DNA of 64,000 bases from Gemmatimonadota bacterium. Its GTDB lineage: Bacteria > Gemmatimonadota > Gemmatimonadetes > Gemmatimonadales > GWC2-71-9. The DNA is taken from positions 401,408 to 465,407 of the forward strand of contig JADJPD010000010.1 in NCBI GenBank assembly GCA_016713435.1, in the 5' to 3' direction. The first letter of the stretch is position 1. Each line of letters begins with the position of its first letter. Made by a program: the position numbers and the translations under genes. Shown here piece after piece: positions 25,493-33,983 of this stretch. The notes below the pieces were generated by a model. It had not been told where the DNA came from. It worked only from the letters and a program-made list of their open reading frames with translations, and ran no database searches.

Positions 25493-26512
25493 ATGCCACC
25501 CGCCATGCTGCGTCACGTCACGCGAGCCCTCCGCGCGATCCTCCTGCTTCTTGTACCCGCCCTGGTCGTGGGGTGCGGTGACCACCGCCCGTTACCGGTG
25601 CGTGAGGGCTGGCTGGCCCGGCCGGGCGGGGATTCGCTGCCGTACCGGATGGTGGGCGGCGGGCCGGATACGGTCGTGTTTGTCCATGGGGGGCCTGCAT
25701 TCGGTGCGCGGTACCTGGAGGATGCCTTCGAGGGCCTCGGAGACCAGCGCACGCTCCTGTTCTACGACCTCAGGGGACGGGGACGCTCCCCGGCGGTCGT
25801 CACGCCGGACAGTCTCCGCCTCGACGTGGACGTCACCGACCTCGAGGCCCTGCGGGAGACACTTGGCCTGGCGCGGCTCACCCTCGTGGGGCACCACTGG
25901 GGAACGGCGGTGGTCCTCAAGTACGCGCTTCGGTATCCGGGACGGGTGACTCGCGCAGCCCTGCTCGCGCCCTTCCCGCACAAGGGCCAGTACATGTTCG
26001 AGTTGATCCGGCAGCCTCACGACACCGTGGCGCTCGCCGCGCACCTGCGTGCCCGGGAGGCACGCGCCGACACCACCGACCCGCCCGGCTACTGCCGGCG
26101 GTTCTGGGGCATGGCCCTCTCTCCGATCGAGGTGACGGACCCGGCGGTGATCGGGCGCCTCGCCCCGGCGATCTGCGACGCGCCGCCCGCGGCCCTGCTG
26201 GCGCGGGAGGGGATCCAGCGACAGCTGTTCGCCACCTTCGGCACCTGGGACTGGAGCGACTCGATCCCGGGACTGACCATGCCGGTGCTCGTGGTCACCG
26301 GCGCCGGCAGTCCGGCGCTGCTCGCGGGGGCCCGGGCGTGGGCGGGGCGGCTGCCTGACGGCCGCCTGCTCGCGGCCGGGGTCACGCCGCTCTTTCCCTG
26401 GGTGGAGGACGCGCCGGGCATCCTCGCCGCGCTCCGCGAGTTCCTCGCGGGGACGTGGCCGCCGGCGGCCGTCCCGGTGGCCGCCCCGCCTGACACCGCC
26501 ACCAATCCGTGA
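25493..26512 (+). CDS. Alpha/beta-hydrolase-fold lipoprotein lacking the catalytic triad
   Basis: 339 residues with a lipoprotein signal (MLRHVTRALRAILLLL, lipobox LVVGC; the ATG at 25505 is an alternative start). The fold is that of proline iminopeptidases: oxyanion segment VVFVHGGPAFGARYL, FYDLRGRGRS, nucleophile elbow LVGHHWGTAVVLKYAL and a C-terminal FPWVEDAPGILAALREF. However, the elbow Ser is His (GHHWG for GHSWG). The acid strand VLVVTGAGSP lacks the usual Asp, and the His before FPW is Leu. All three triad residues seem lost, so it is probably a binding protein or a decayed enzyme. Flanking genes keep normal frames, so sequencing error is unlikely. Confidence 0.85.
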   Translation: MPPAMLRHVTRALRAILLLLVPALVVGCGDHRPLPVREGWLARPGGDSLPYRMVGGGPDTVVFVHGGPAFGARYLEDAFEGLGDQRTLLFYDLRGRGRSPAVVTPDSLRLDVDVTDLEALRETLGLARLTLVGHHWGTAVVLKYALRYPGRVTRAALLAPFPHKGQYMFELIRQPHDTVALAAHLRAREARADTTDPPGYCRRFWGMALSPIEVTDPAVIGRLAPAICDAPPAALLAREGIQRQLFATFGTWDWSDSIPGLTMPVLVVTGAGSPALLAGARAWAGRLPDGRLLAAGVTPLFPWVEDAPGILAALREFLAGTWPPAAVPVAAPPDTATNP

Positions 26513-26524
26513 CCAGCCCGTGAC
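26509..26524 (+). promoter_or_regulatory. Direct repeat GTGAC-N6-GTGAC, site 3
   Basis: Half-sites start at 26509 and 26520, 11 bp apart; the first overlaps the stop of the hydrolase-like gene. 110 bp before the TonB-receptor start. Confidence 0.4.
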
Positions 26525-26633
26525 GGCCTCGCGCCGTCATCGCGGGCATTGGGGTCCATGCTGTGGTGCTGGCTGCGGGTCCCGGCCGGTGGTTCCTTGC
26601 CCTCGTGACATGCTCTCTACCCGGACGTGGTCC

Positions 26634-29385
26634 ATGCGCCTCCTCCGTCTGTGCCTGCTGCTCACCGGTCTCGGCCTGGCGCCGCTGTCGGCGCAGCAGC
26701 CCACTCCGCCGCCCGCCACGCCCGCCCCGACCGGACGGATCACCGGCCGCGTGGTGGATCGCGAGACCGGGCGACCGGTGCAGGGCGTGCGCGTGATGCT
26801 CGTCGGGCAGGCAGGCGTGGTGGAGACCGACCTGGATGGGCGTTACCGCACCCCGCCGGTCGCCGCGGGCCTCTATTCCGTGCGCGCCATGTACATCGGC
26901 TACAACCCCGTGCAGCGCGACAGCATCAGGGTGGTCGGCGGGCAGACGGTGACCGTGGACTTCGCGCTGACCGTGCGCGCGGTGGAACTCGACGAACTGG
27001 CCGTCGAGGCCGTGATCCCGGTGGCGCCCAAGACCGACGCCGGGCTCCTGGCCGCCCAGCAGGCCGCCCCGAGCGTGAGTGACGGCATCAGCGCCGAGGC
27101 CATCAGCCGGAGTCCCGACGGGGACGGCGGCGACGTGATCCGGCGGGTCACGGGGGTGGCGGTCTTCGACCGGAAGTTCGTCGTGGTCCGCGGCCTCAAC
27201 GAACGCTACAGCACCACCACGCTGAACGGCGCCGACCTGCCGAGCCCCGAGCCGCTCAAGAAGGTGGCGCCCCTCGACATCTTCCCGGCCAGCCTGCTCG
27301 AGTCCATCGTCACCGCCAAGACCGCCACCGCCCGACAAGCCGGGCGACTTCGCCGGCGGCGCCGTGGAGGTCCGCACCAAGGACTTCCCCGAGAACCCGG
27401 TGTTCCAGATCGGCGTCTCGCAGGGGTTCAACTCCCAGACCACGTTCGAGCGCATGGCCATGGCGCCCCGGACCACCGCCGACTTCTTCGGCTTCGGCGA
27501 CGCCCGGCGCCGGCCCAACGCCGATGCCATCGCCGGGCGGATCGACGAGCGGGCGCTGGAGTCCTACCGGAACGTGTGGACCGGCCACCCGGTGTCCGCC
27601 GCCCCCAACCTCGGCCTGAGCATCAACTTCGGCGGGCAGGTGGGCGAGACGACGCCCATCGGCTTCTCCGGGGCGCTCACCTACGGCAACAAGCGCGCGT
27701 ACACCCCCGGCCGGCTGCTGGCCTACGTGCCGAACAAGACGGGCGACGGCGGGAACGGCCGCCTGCTCGACGAGAGCGTCGTGGAGGTGGAGTGGGGCGC
27801 GCTGGCCAACCTCTCCGTCCGGCTGGGGAGCGGCAGCAAGATCGGCTGGAAGAACCTCTACACCAGGAACGCCGAGGAGACCCTCGCCAGTGGCGAGGGC
27901 TACAACACCGAGAACAACACCGTCTTCGACACCTATGGCGTGCAGTACGTGGAGCGGGAGCTGCTCCAGACCCAGCTCGCCGGCGAGCACCTGCTCCCCT
28001 TCTTCTTCAACGCCCGGCTCGACTGGAAGGGCACGCTCGCCTGGGCGCGCCGGCGCGAGCCGGACCAGCGCCGCGCCAACTACGTCCGCTCGGGGGGCGT
28101 GGCGGTCCTGACGCAGTTCAACACCTTCCAGACCCGCGACCTCGACGACCGGATCCGCACCGGGCAGCTCGACCTCACGATCCCGCTCAGCCTGCGGCGG
28201 GAGGCCGACGCCGCCTTCAAGATGGGCGGGGTGCTGCGCGACAAGCCGCGCACGTTCACCTCGAGCTACACCGCGGTGCGGGCCCAGACCACCGACGTGG
28301 CCATCCTGTCGCTCCCGCCGGAGCAGCTCTTTGCGCCGGAGAACATGGGCACCGCGCTCACGGGCCAGCCGTTCGACTTCGGCGGCTCCTACGACTCCGA
28401 TGACGACCTCACCGCCGCCTACGGCATGCTGGACCTGCCGCTGCTGCCGCGGGTGCGGCTCGTCGGCGGGGTCCGCATGGAGCACTGGCGGCTGAACGTG
28501 TTCGAGGGGGGGCGCGCCGCGCCGGACTCGATCACCTTCCTGCGCCCCTACGATTTCCTCTGGTCGGCCAACCTCACCTGGTCCCTGACCGACCAGATGA
28601 ACGTGCGGCTGGCGGGGTTCCGCTCGCTGACGCGTCCCGACCCGCGCGAGCTCATCAACGATCGCTACCTCCCCGTGGGCACCGAGTGCGAGCTCACCGG
28701 TGACCCGACGCTCCGGCCCGCGCGCATCCTCAACCTCGACGCGCGCTGGGAGTTCTACCCGCGGGCCGCCGAGCTCTTCGCGGTCAGCGGGTTCTACAAG
28801 AAGTTCACCAACCCGCTGGTGGAAGTGATCCAGGAGACCGCCAACACCTGCTTCAGCTACACGGCCAACGGGGAGGGCGCGCGCAACTACGGCCTCGAGC
28901 TCGAGGCGCGCCGGGCGCTCGACTTCCTGCCGGGCGCCCTCGGCGGCCTGGCCCTCAGCGTCAACGCGACCATCCTGCACTCCGAGGTGGAGCTCGACCC
29001 CATTCGCTTCGGCGCCTCCGACGGCCTGGGCCTGCAGGGGCAGTCCCCCTTCCTGCTCAACGGCTCCCTCAGCTGGGCCAGCGCATCGGGCGGGACCTCG
29101 GTCTCCCTGCTCTTCAACTACTTCGCGAGCCGGATCGCGCGCTACGGCGGCGCGCAGCCCTCGCTGCCCGACGTGCGGCCGCCCAACGTGCTGGAGCAGG
29201 GGCGGCACAGCCTGGACGCCAAGGTCCAGCAGGTGTGGGGTCCACTCAAGCTGTCGCTCTCCGGCACCAACCTGACCGGGCAGGAGGTCCGGTGGGTGGT
29301 CGAGGGCACCGGCGGGCGGCTGCTCACGCGCCGGGCCCGGCTCGGTACGTCCTACTCGTTCGGGGTTACCTACGATGTCTTCTAG
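26634..29385 (+). pseudogene. TonB-dependent receptor with carboxypeptidase-regulatory domain, frameshifted
   Basis: Outer-membrane receptor for TonB-driven import. Order: signal peptide (MRLLRLCLLLTGLGLAPLSA), CarboxypepD-reg-like domain (ITGRVVDRETGRPVQGVRVM, residues about 35-115), plug (FVVVRGLNERYSTTTLNG) and a barrel ending SYSFGVTYDVF. The frame changes at about 27330: after VTAKTAT the expected PDKPGDFAGG continues only in the +1 frame, so one base (a C or G of CACCGCCC) is extra. Corrected, the product is 916 residues. The start may instead be ATG 26610. The 3' end overlaps the next gene by 11 nt. Either a sequence error or a recent mutation; the rest is intact. Confidence 0.88.
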
Positions 29386-31792
29386 CCCGGCCCGCGGGAT
29401 CGGCCGCCTGTGTGCGGCGCTGCTCCTCACCCTCTTCGTGGGTGGGGCCTGCCGGTCCGGCGAGAGCCTGGAGGCCCCGGGCCTGGTCCCGCCCGCCACC
29501 GTCTCCGCCACCGCGGTGAACCTGTCCGCGGTCCGGCTCGACTGGGCGAGCGTCGCCGGCGCCGACCTGCAGACGCTCCGCGTCCAGCGCCGCACCAACC
29601 TCAAGGGCCGGTTCGAGACCGTGGCGGAACTCGACGCCGCGGCCACGACCTACTTCGACGCGGGGCTCGAGGCCGGCACCTTCTACGGGTATCGCGTGGT
29701 GGTGGTCAACCGCCTGGGCGAGACCTCCCGGCCCTCGGTGGTGGCCGGCGCGCTCACCCCGCCGGTGCCGGGGCTCCTGCTCCAGACCGCCCTGCAGGGC
29801 ACCCCGGAGGCGCTGGCGGACCCCAACGGCTACCGCCTGACAATCAGCGGCCCGCGGGACACCACCCTCGCCCTCGGCCCCGCCGAGCAGCGGGTGGTGG
29901 CGCCCCTGCCCGCCGGCAGCTACACGGTGGTGCTGAGCGACCTGGCGCCCACCTGCACGCTGGTCGGGGACTCCGTGCGCACCGCGGTGGTGCGCGACAC
30001 GGGGCTCGTCACCCGGACCCCCGTGGCCTTCACGGCGTCCTGCTCCGACCCGACCCGCGGCGGGCTCGTGGCGCTGGTGACGGTGACCGGCGACAGCGTC
30101 GACGCCGACGGCTACCGCCTCGACTATGCGGGCATCATCCCCGGCGACTCGGTCCCGGCCGTGGGTGGGGCGACGGTGGGGGGCACGGGAGGCACCCAGC
30201 CCTTTGCGGGCCTCCGGCCCGGCGACTACGAGGTGACGCTGAGCGATGTCGAGGTGCCGTGCCTGGTGAGTGGCGCGGCGAGCCAGAACGCCCAGGTGGC
30301 GGCGCTCGCGGTGGACACGGTCCGCTTCCAGGTGACCTGTCCCAACACCGGCGGCGGGGGCAACCCCAGCGCGCCCTTCGTGGTGCGCAATACCTGGTCG
30401 CCCGCGCAGGCGAGTGCCGGCCAGACCGTCACCCTGGATGTTGCGGTGGACATGAGCGCCGTGCCGGGCACGCCGCTCGGCGCCATCCAGGCGGAGCTGC
30501 AGTACAACAGCGCGGTGCTGACCTTTGCGGGGAGCAGCTCGCCGGCCCCGGCGCAGATGAACAACCTGACGGTGAACGCGGGCACCCCCGGTGTCGTCAG
30601 CTGGGGCAACTTCACCACCTCCGCGACCGCCCCGACCGGGCTCGTCGCGGTGGCGCGCTTCACCTTCACCGTCAACGCGGCGAGCGGGCAGAGCACCACC
30701 CGCACCACCAACATCCTCGCCGCAGACGCGGACTTCGCGGAGATCGCCGACACGCTCTTCCGCGTGGTGGAGGACACCTTCACGGTCGGCTCCGGCGGGG
30801 GAGGGGGCAACCAGGCCCCCGTCGCCGAGGCCAACGGGCCGTACAGCGGCACCGTCGGCGGGGCCATCGCCTTCAGCTCGAGCGGCTCGGGCGACTCCGA
30901 CGGCAGCATCGCGGGCTACAGCTGGGCGTTCAGTGACGGGACCACGAGCACCCAGGCCAACCCCTCCAAGAGCTTCGCGAGCGCGGGCACCTTCACCGCC
31001 ACCCTGACCGTCACCGACAACCAGGGGGCGACGGGCGTGGACCAGGCGAGCGTGACCATCACCGGCGGCGGGGGCGGCAACCAGGCGCCGGTGGCCGAGG
31101 CCAACGGCCCCTACAGCGGGACGGCCGGCACCCCGGTCAGCTTCAGTTCGGCGGGCTCCTCCGACCCGGATGGGAGCATCGCGAGCTACGCCTGGTCCTT
31201 CAGCGACGGCACCACCAGCACCCAGGCGAATCCCTCCAAGAGTTTCGCGAGCGCGGGGACCTACTCGGCCACCCTGACCGTCACGGACAACCTGGGTGCC
31301 ACGGCGGTGGACCAGGCCAGTGTCACGATCGCGAGCGGCGGTGGCACACCCTTCACCTGGGCCGGCAGCTTCGGCGCCCTGGAGCCGGTGCCCGGCACCA
31401 TCCCGCTCGTCATCACGCTCAACCTGACGCAGGACATCCCCCAGACCAGCGGGCCCGAGGCCCTGGGGCAGTACTTCGTGGATTCGCTCAAGTGGGACCC
31501 GGCGGTGCTGGAGTACCACTCCCTCACCTATGGGAGCGGCGGCGGGTCGTTCAACACCACGGATGCCGTGGGCGGCTGCAAGTGCAAGCTCACCTTCAGC
31601 GGCCTGCCGACCAGCCCGCAGAACACGGGCCTCGTCACCGTCGCGACGGTGCGCTTCAAGCCGAAGGCCGGCACCGGCACCGTGACCTCCACGACCACCT
31701 ACCTCGGCCCGGTGCTCAGCACCAACCAGCTCGGGGCGTTCAACTACAGGAGCCTCATCACCATCGTGGACGGCACGCTGACCGTGCCGTGA
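29375..31792 (+). CDS. Large lipoprotein with FN3-like, cohesin-like and two PKD domains
   Basis: 805 residues. Lipobox Cys at about residue 26 (LLLTLFVGGAC). A fibronectin-III-like domain spans about 36-127 (VSATAVNLSAVRLDWASVAG). A cohesin-like domain spans about 330-470 (AGQTVTLDVAVDMSAVPG, GVVSWGNFTT). Two PKD domains with a 90-residue period begin near 479 and 569 (NQAPVAEANGPYSGT, AFSDGTTSTQANPSKSFASA) behind Gly-rich linkers. A further cohesin-like domain spans about 659-805. No catalytic motif is seen. It looks like a surface scaffold or adhesin. It overlaps the receptor gene by 11 nt, as SusC/SusD-type pairs often do, so it may be the receptor's surface partner. A strong terminator follows. 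Confidence 0.82.
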   Translation: MSSSPARGIGRLCAALLLTLFVGGACRSGESLEAPGLVPPATVSATAVNLSAVRLDWASVAGADLQTLRVQRRTNLKGRFETVAELDAAATTYFDAGLEAGTFYGYRVVVVNRLGETSRPSVVAGALTPPVPGLLLQTALQGTPEALADPNGYRLTISGPRDTTLALGPAEQRVVAPLPAGSYTVVLSDLAPTCTLVGDSVRTAVVRDTGLVTRTPVAFTASCSDPTRGGLVALVTVTGDSVDADGYRLDYAGIIPGDSVPAVGGATVGGTGGTQPFAGLRPGDYEVTLSDVEVPCLVSGAASQNAQVAALAVDTVRFQVTCPNTGGGGNPSAPFVVRNTWSPAQASAGQTVTLDVAVDMSAVPGTPLGAIQAELQYNSAVLTFAGSSSPAPAQMNNLTVNAGTPGVVSWGNFTTSATAPTGLVAVARFTFTVNAASGQSTTRTTNILAADADFAEIADTLFRVVEDTFTVGSGGGGGNQAPVAEANGPYSGTVGGAIAFSSSGSGDSDGSIAGYSWAFSDGTTSTQANPSKSFASAGTFTATLTVTDNQGATGVDQASVTITGGGGGNQAPVAEANGPYSGTAGTPVSFSSAGSSDPDGSIASYAWSFSDGTTSTQANPSKSFASAGTYSATLTVTDNLGATAVDQASVTIASGGGTPFTWAGSFGALEPVPGTIPLVITLNLTQDIPQTSGPEALGQYFVDSLKWDPAVLEYHSLTYGSGGGSFNTTDAVGGCKCKLTFSGLPTSPQNTGLVTVATVRFKPKAGTGTVTSTTTYLGPVLSTNQLGAFNYRSLITIVDGTLTVP
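30809..31348 (+). repeat. Tandem 270-bp repeat encoding two PKD domains
   Basis: The coding sequence starting AACCAGGC at 30809 recurs at 31079, a 270-bp period (90 codons). Long stretches such as the TTCGCGAGCGCGGG block are shared, which implies a fairly recent internal duplication. Confidence 0.65.
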
Positions 31793-31832
31793 GGCCGGGC
31801 GCCGCGGTTGCGCCCCGGCCCTGGAGGCTCCA

Positions 31833-31870
31833 CGCCCCATCCCGCGCGCCTGGCGTGGCGGGATGGGGCG
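31833..31870 (+). terminator. Hairpin terminator after the PKD lipoprotein gene
   Basis: CGCCCCATCCCGC and its exact 13-base complement surround a 12-nt loop, 40 nt after the stop. No clear T-run follows. The remaining 220 bp before the next gene hold an inverted repeat GTGACA-N5-TGTCAC at 31880-31896 and no ORF I can support. Confidence 0.6.
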
Positions 31871-32090
31871 CCGACGTTCGTGACATTGCCTGTCACTTCC
31901 CCACATCACGACTCTGGTAGTTATCAACGCCAAAGTACGCCCTCCGTCGTTACCCCCTCAGGGGGGAGTCGGTACCCCGGCGCGATGAGGGGATGGGATT
32001 ATCGGCCGACTTTGGTCGCGGCTGAAGAGCCCGGTCGTCCGCATGGCTAGCCCGGCGACTGCCCATCCACTCGTCTCCCCTGGAGGTTCC

Positions 32091-33920
32091 ATGCAGTTCG
32101 TCCGCCGTTTCGGCGGGTCGGCCAAGCGGCCGTTTGCGGTCAGCGCGCTCGTCGCGACCGCGATCTTCGCCGCCGCCTGCTCGTCCGACAGCACCGGGGC
32201 TGGTCCGGTCATCCCGGGCACCCCGACGCCGAACCCGACCATCACCCGCGCGGCCTTCCTCGCGGACGTGAATGTGCGGACCGGCGAGGTGAAGATCCGC
32301 GCCCCGCAGCTGACGGGCACGCAGAACGGCCTGCCCACGGGCAGCGCCATGGACGCGAGCCTCGAGGGGGTGGACCTCTCGCTCGTCGGTGGTGACGTGG
32401 TGCAGCTCACCTCCTCGAACTTCGTCGCGTCGGCCGTCGGCGCGTTCCAGCCCGGGAAGGTGCGGGTGACGTTCGATGTCAGCATCACCAACAAGCTCTC
32501 GGGCGTCCAGCTCGTGGGCCCCACGGTCTTCCCGGCGCCGCCGGCCGGCACCACCGGCCCCATCCTCTTCCCGTTCGACGTGGCCGTGGCGGTCACCACG
32601 GGCGGCACCGCGACGGGCGGCCAGGGCAACGACATCATCGTCACGCTGCCGAGCTATGGCCTCGTGGCGCCGAGCACGGACTGGAACGGCGCGCCGCACA
32701 ACTTCTTCAATGACACCGGCTGCCCCACCAACAACAACGGCGGCGGCACGGGCAACCAGGGCGGCAACGGCGGCTTCGGCACCAACAACGGTTCCGACTG
32801 CTTCCGCTGGGAGGAGTTCCTCGGCCCGATCTTCCCGGGCTCGACCACCTCGGCCTCGAACGTCGGCTTCGACATCGACCCGACGGTCGGCCAGTTCACC
32901 GCCCGCCTGCTCGTGGCGGCGGACCTCCAGAACAGCGGCCCGGCCCCGACCGGCACGATCGCCGGCACGGTGACCTCGCCGCAGCTCGGCACGCTGAACG
33001 GCGTCACGGTCACGGCCACCTCGGGCATCACCAGCCTGCCGGGCACCACGGCGGGCGCGGGCGCGTACTCCATCGCTTCCGTCCCGACCGGCCCGGCCAG
33101 CGTGGCCATCACTGCCGGCCTCCCGGCGGGCTGCACCAACCCCGGCTCGCAGGCCGCCACCGTCACCAACGGCGGCACCGCCACGGTCAACTTCACCGTG
33201 ACCTGCCCGGTCCCGACCGGCAGCATCGCGGGCCAGATCACCTTCACCGGCTTCACTCCGGCCGGCACGGCGATCGACGCCATCACCGCCTCGGCCACGC
33301 CGACCGGCGGCACCGCGGTGGCGGGCGCTGTCAGCAGCACCGGCGCCATCAGCATCAGCGCCGTGCCGATCAACCTCTCCACCAGCGGCGCCGTGGCGCT
33401 CGCCAACCTGCCGGCCGGCTGCACCAACCCCGGCGCGGGCAGCTACAGCGGCCTGACCAACGGCGGCACCCAGGTGGTGAACTTCACGGTGGCCTGCGTG
33501 GCGCCGCCCTCGGTGTACACCTACACCGGCACCGCGGTGGACAACGGCGCGACGGTGACCATCACCTTCGCGATCAACATGGCCACCCGCGACGACCCGG
33601 CCATCCCGGGCGCGGACGACATCTTCGCGGTCCAGGGCTCGTTCACCTACAACACGGCGCGCCTCAGCGCCCCGAGCTGCGGCAACGTCTCGGGCTCGGG
33701 CCTGCTCAACGCCGTGGCCAACACTGCGACGGCGGGCGTGGTCTCCTTCGGGAACTTCTCGACCAACCCCGCGGTGCAGACCGGCACCCAGGGCCTCCTC
33801 ACCTGCACCTTCACGGATGCGGGGAGCGGCGCCCTGACCACGGCCACCACGCTGACCGTGGCCGAGAGCCAGAACGGCACGAACCTGCTGCCGAACATCC
33901 AGATCAACGACGTCCCGTAA
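32091..33920 (+). CDS. Lipoprotein A: carboxypeptidase-regulatory-like repeats and cohesin-like domain
   Basis: 609 residues; ATG 32091 follows CCTGGAGG. Lipobox Cys at residue 30 (ALVATAIFAAAC). The N-terminal domain (about 40-280) holds SLVGGDVVQLTSSNF and ASAVGAFQPGKVRVTFDV. Then come repeated sandwich domains of the carboxypeptidase-regulatory type (GTIAGTVTSPQLGTLNGVTV, TGSIAGQITFTG) with matching AGLPAGCTNPGS and ANLPAGCTNPGA ends. A C-terminal cohesin-like domain (GVVSFGNFSTNPAV) resembles one in the 29375 protein. A shorter paralogue, A', is at 39935. No enzyme motif. Composition is rich in Thr, Gly, Ala and Asn, as for surface proteins. Confidence 0.8.
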   Translation: MQFVRRFGGSAKRPFAVSALVATAIFAAACSSDSTGAGPVIPGTPTPNPTITRAAFLADVNVRTGEVKIRAPQLTGTQNGLPTGSAMDASLEGVDLSLVGGDVVQLTSSNFVASAVGAFQPGKVRVTFDVSITNKLSGVQLVGPTVFPAPPAGTTGPILFPFDVAVAVTTGGTATGGQGNDIIVTLPSYGLVAPSTDWNGAPHNFFNDTGCPTNNNGGGTGNQGGNGGFGTNNGSDCFRWEEFLGPIFPGSTTSASNVGFDIDPTVGQFTARLLVAADLQNSGPAPTGTIAGTVTSPQLGTLNGVTVTATSGITSLPGTTAGAGAYSIASVPTGPASVAITAGLPAGCTNPGSQAATVTNGGTATVNFTVTCPVPTGSIAGQITFTGFTPAGTAIDAITASATPTGGTAVAGAVSSTGAISISAVPINLSTSGAVALANLPAGCTNPGAGSYSGLTNGGTQVVNFTVACVAPPSVYTYTGTAVDNGATVTITFAINMATRDDPAIPGADDIFAVQGSFTYNTARLSAPSCGNVSGSGLLNAVANTATAGVVSFGNFSTNPAVQTGTQGLLTCTFTDAGSGALTTATTLTVAESQNGTNLLPNIQINDVP

Positions 33921-33930
33921 CCTGACCGGG

Positions 33931-33958
33931 GGGCGGGTCCCCTGCGGGGGGCCCGCCC
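33931..33958 (+). terminator. Hairpin between lipoprotein genes A and B
   Basis: GGGCGGGTCCCC pairs with GGGGGCCCGCCC across a short loop. No T-run. It may cut back transcription between the two genes or protect the A mRNA. Confidence 0.45.
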
Positions 33959-33983
33959 ATCCCGCTTCCTGGAGACTGACCAC

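Noticed and set aside
31880..31896. Inverted repeat GTGACA-N5-TGTCAC resembling a CRP site
   Set aside because: The inner TGA-TCA spacing does not fit the CRP pattern; kept only as an unexplained dyad.
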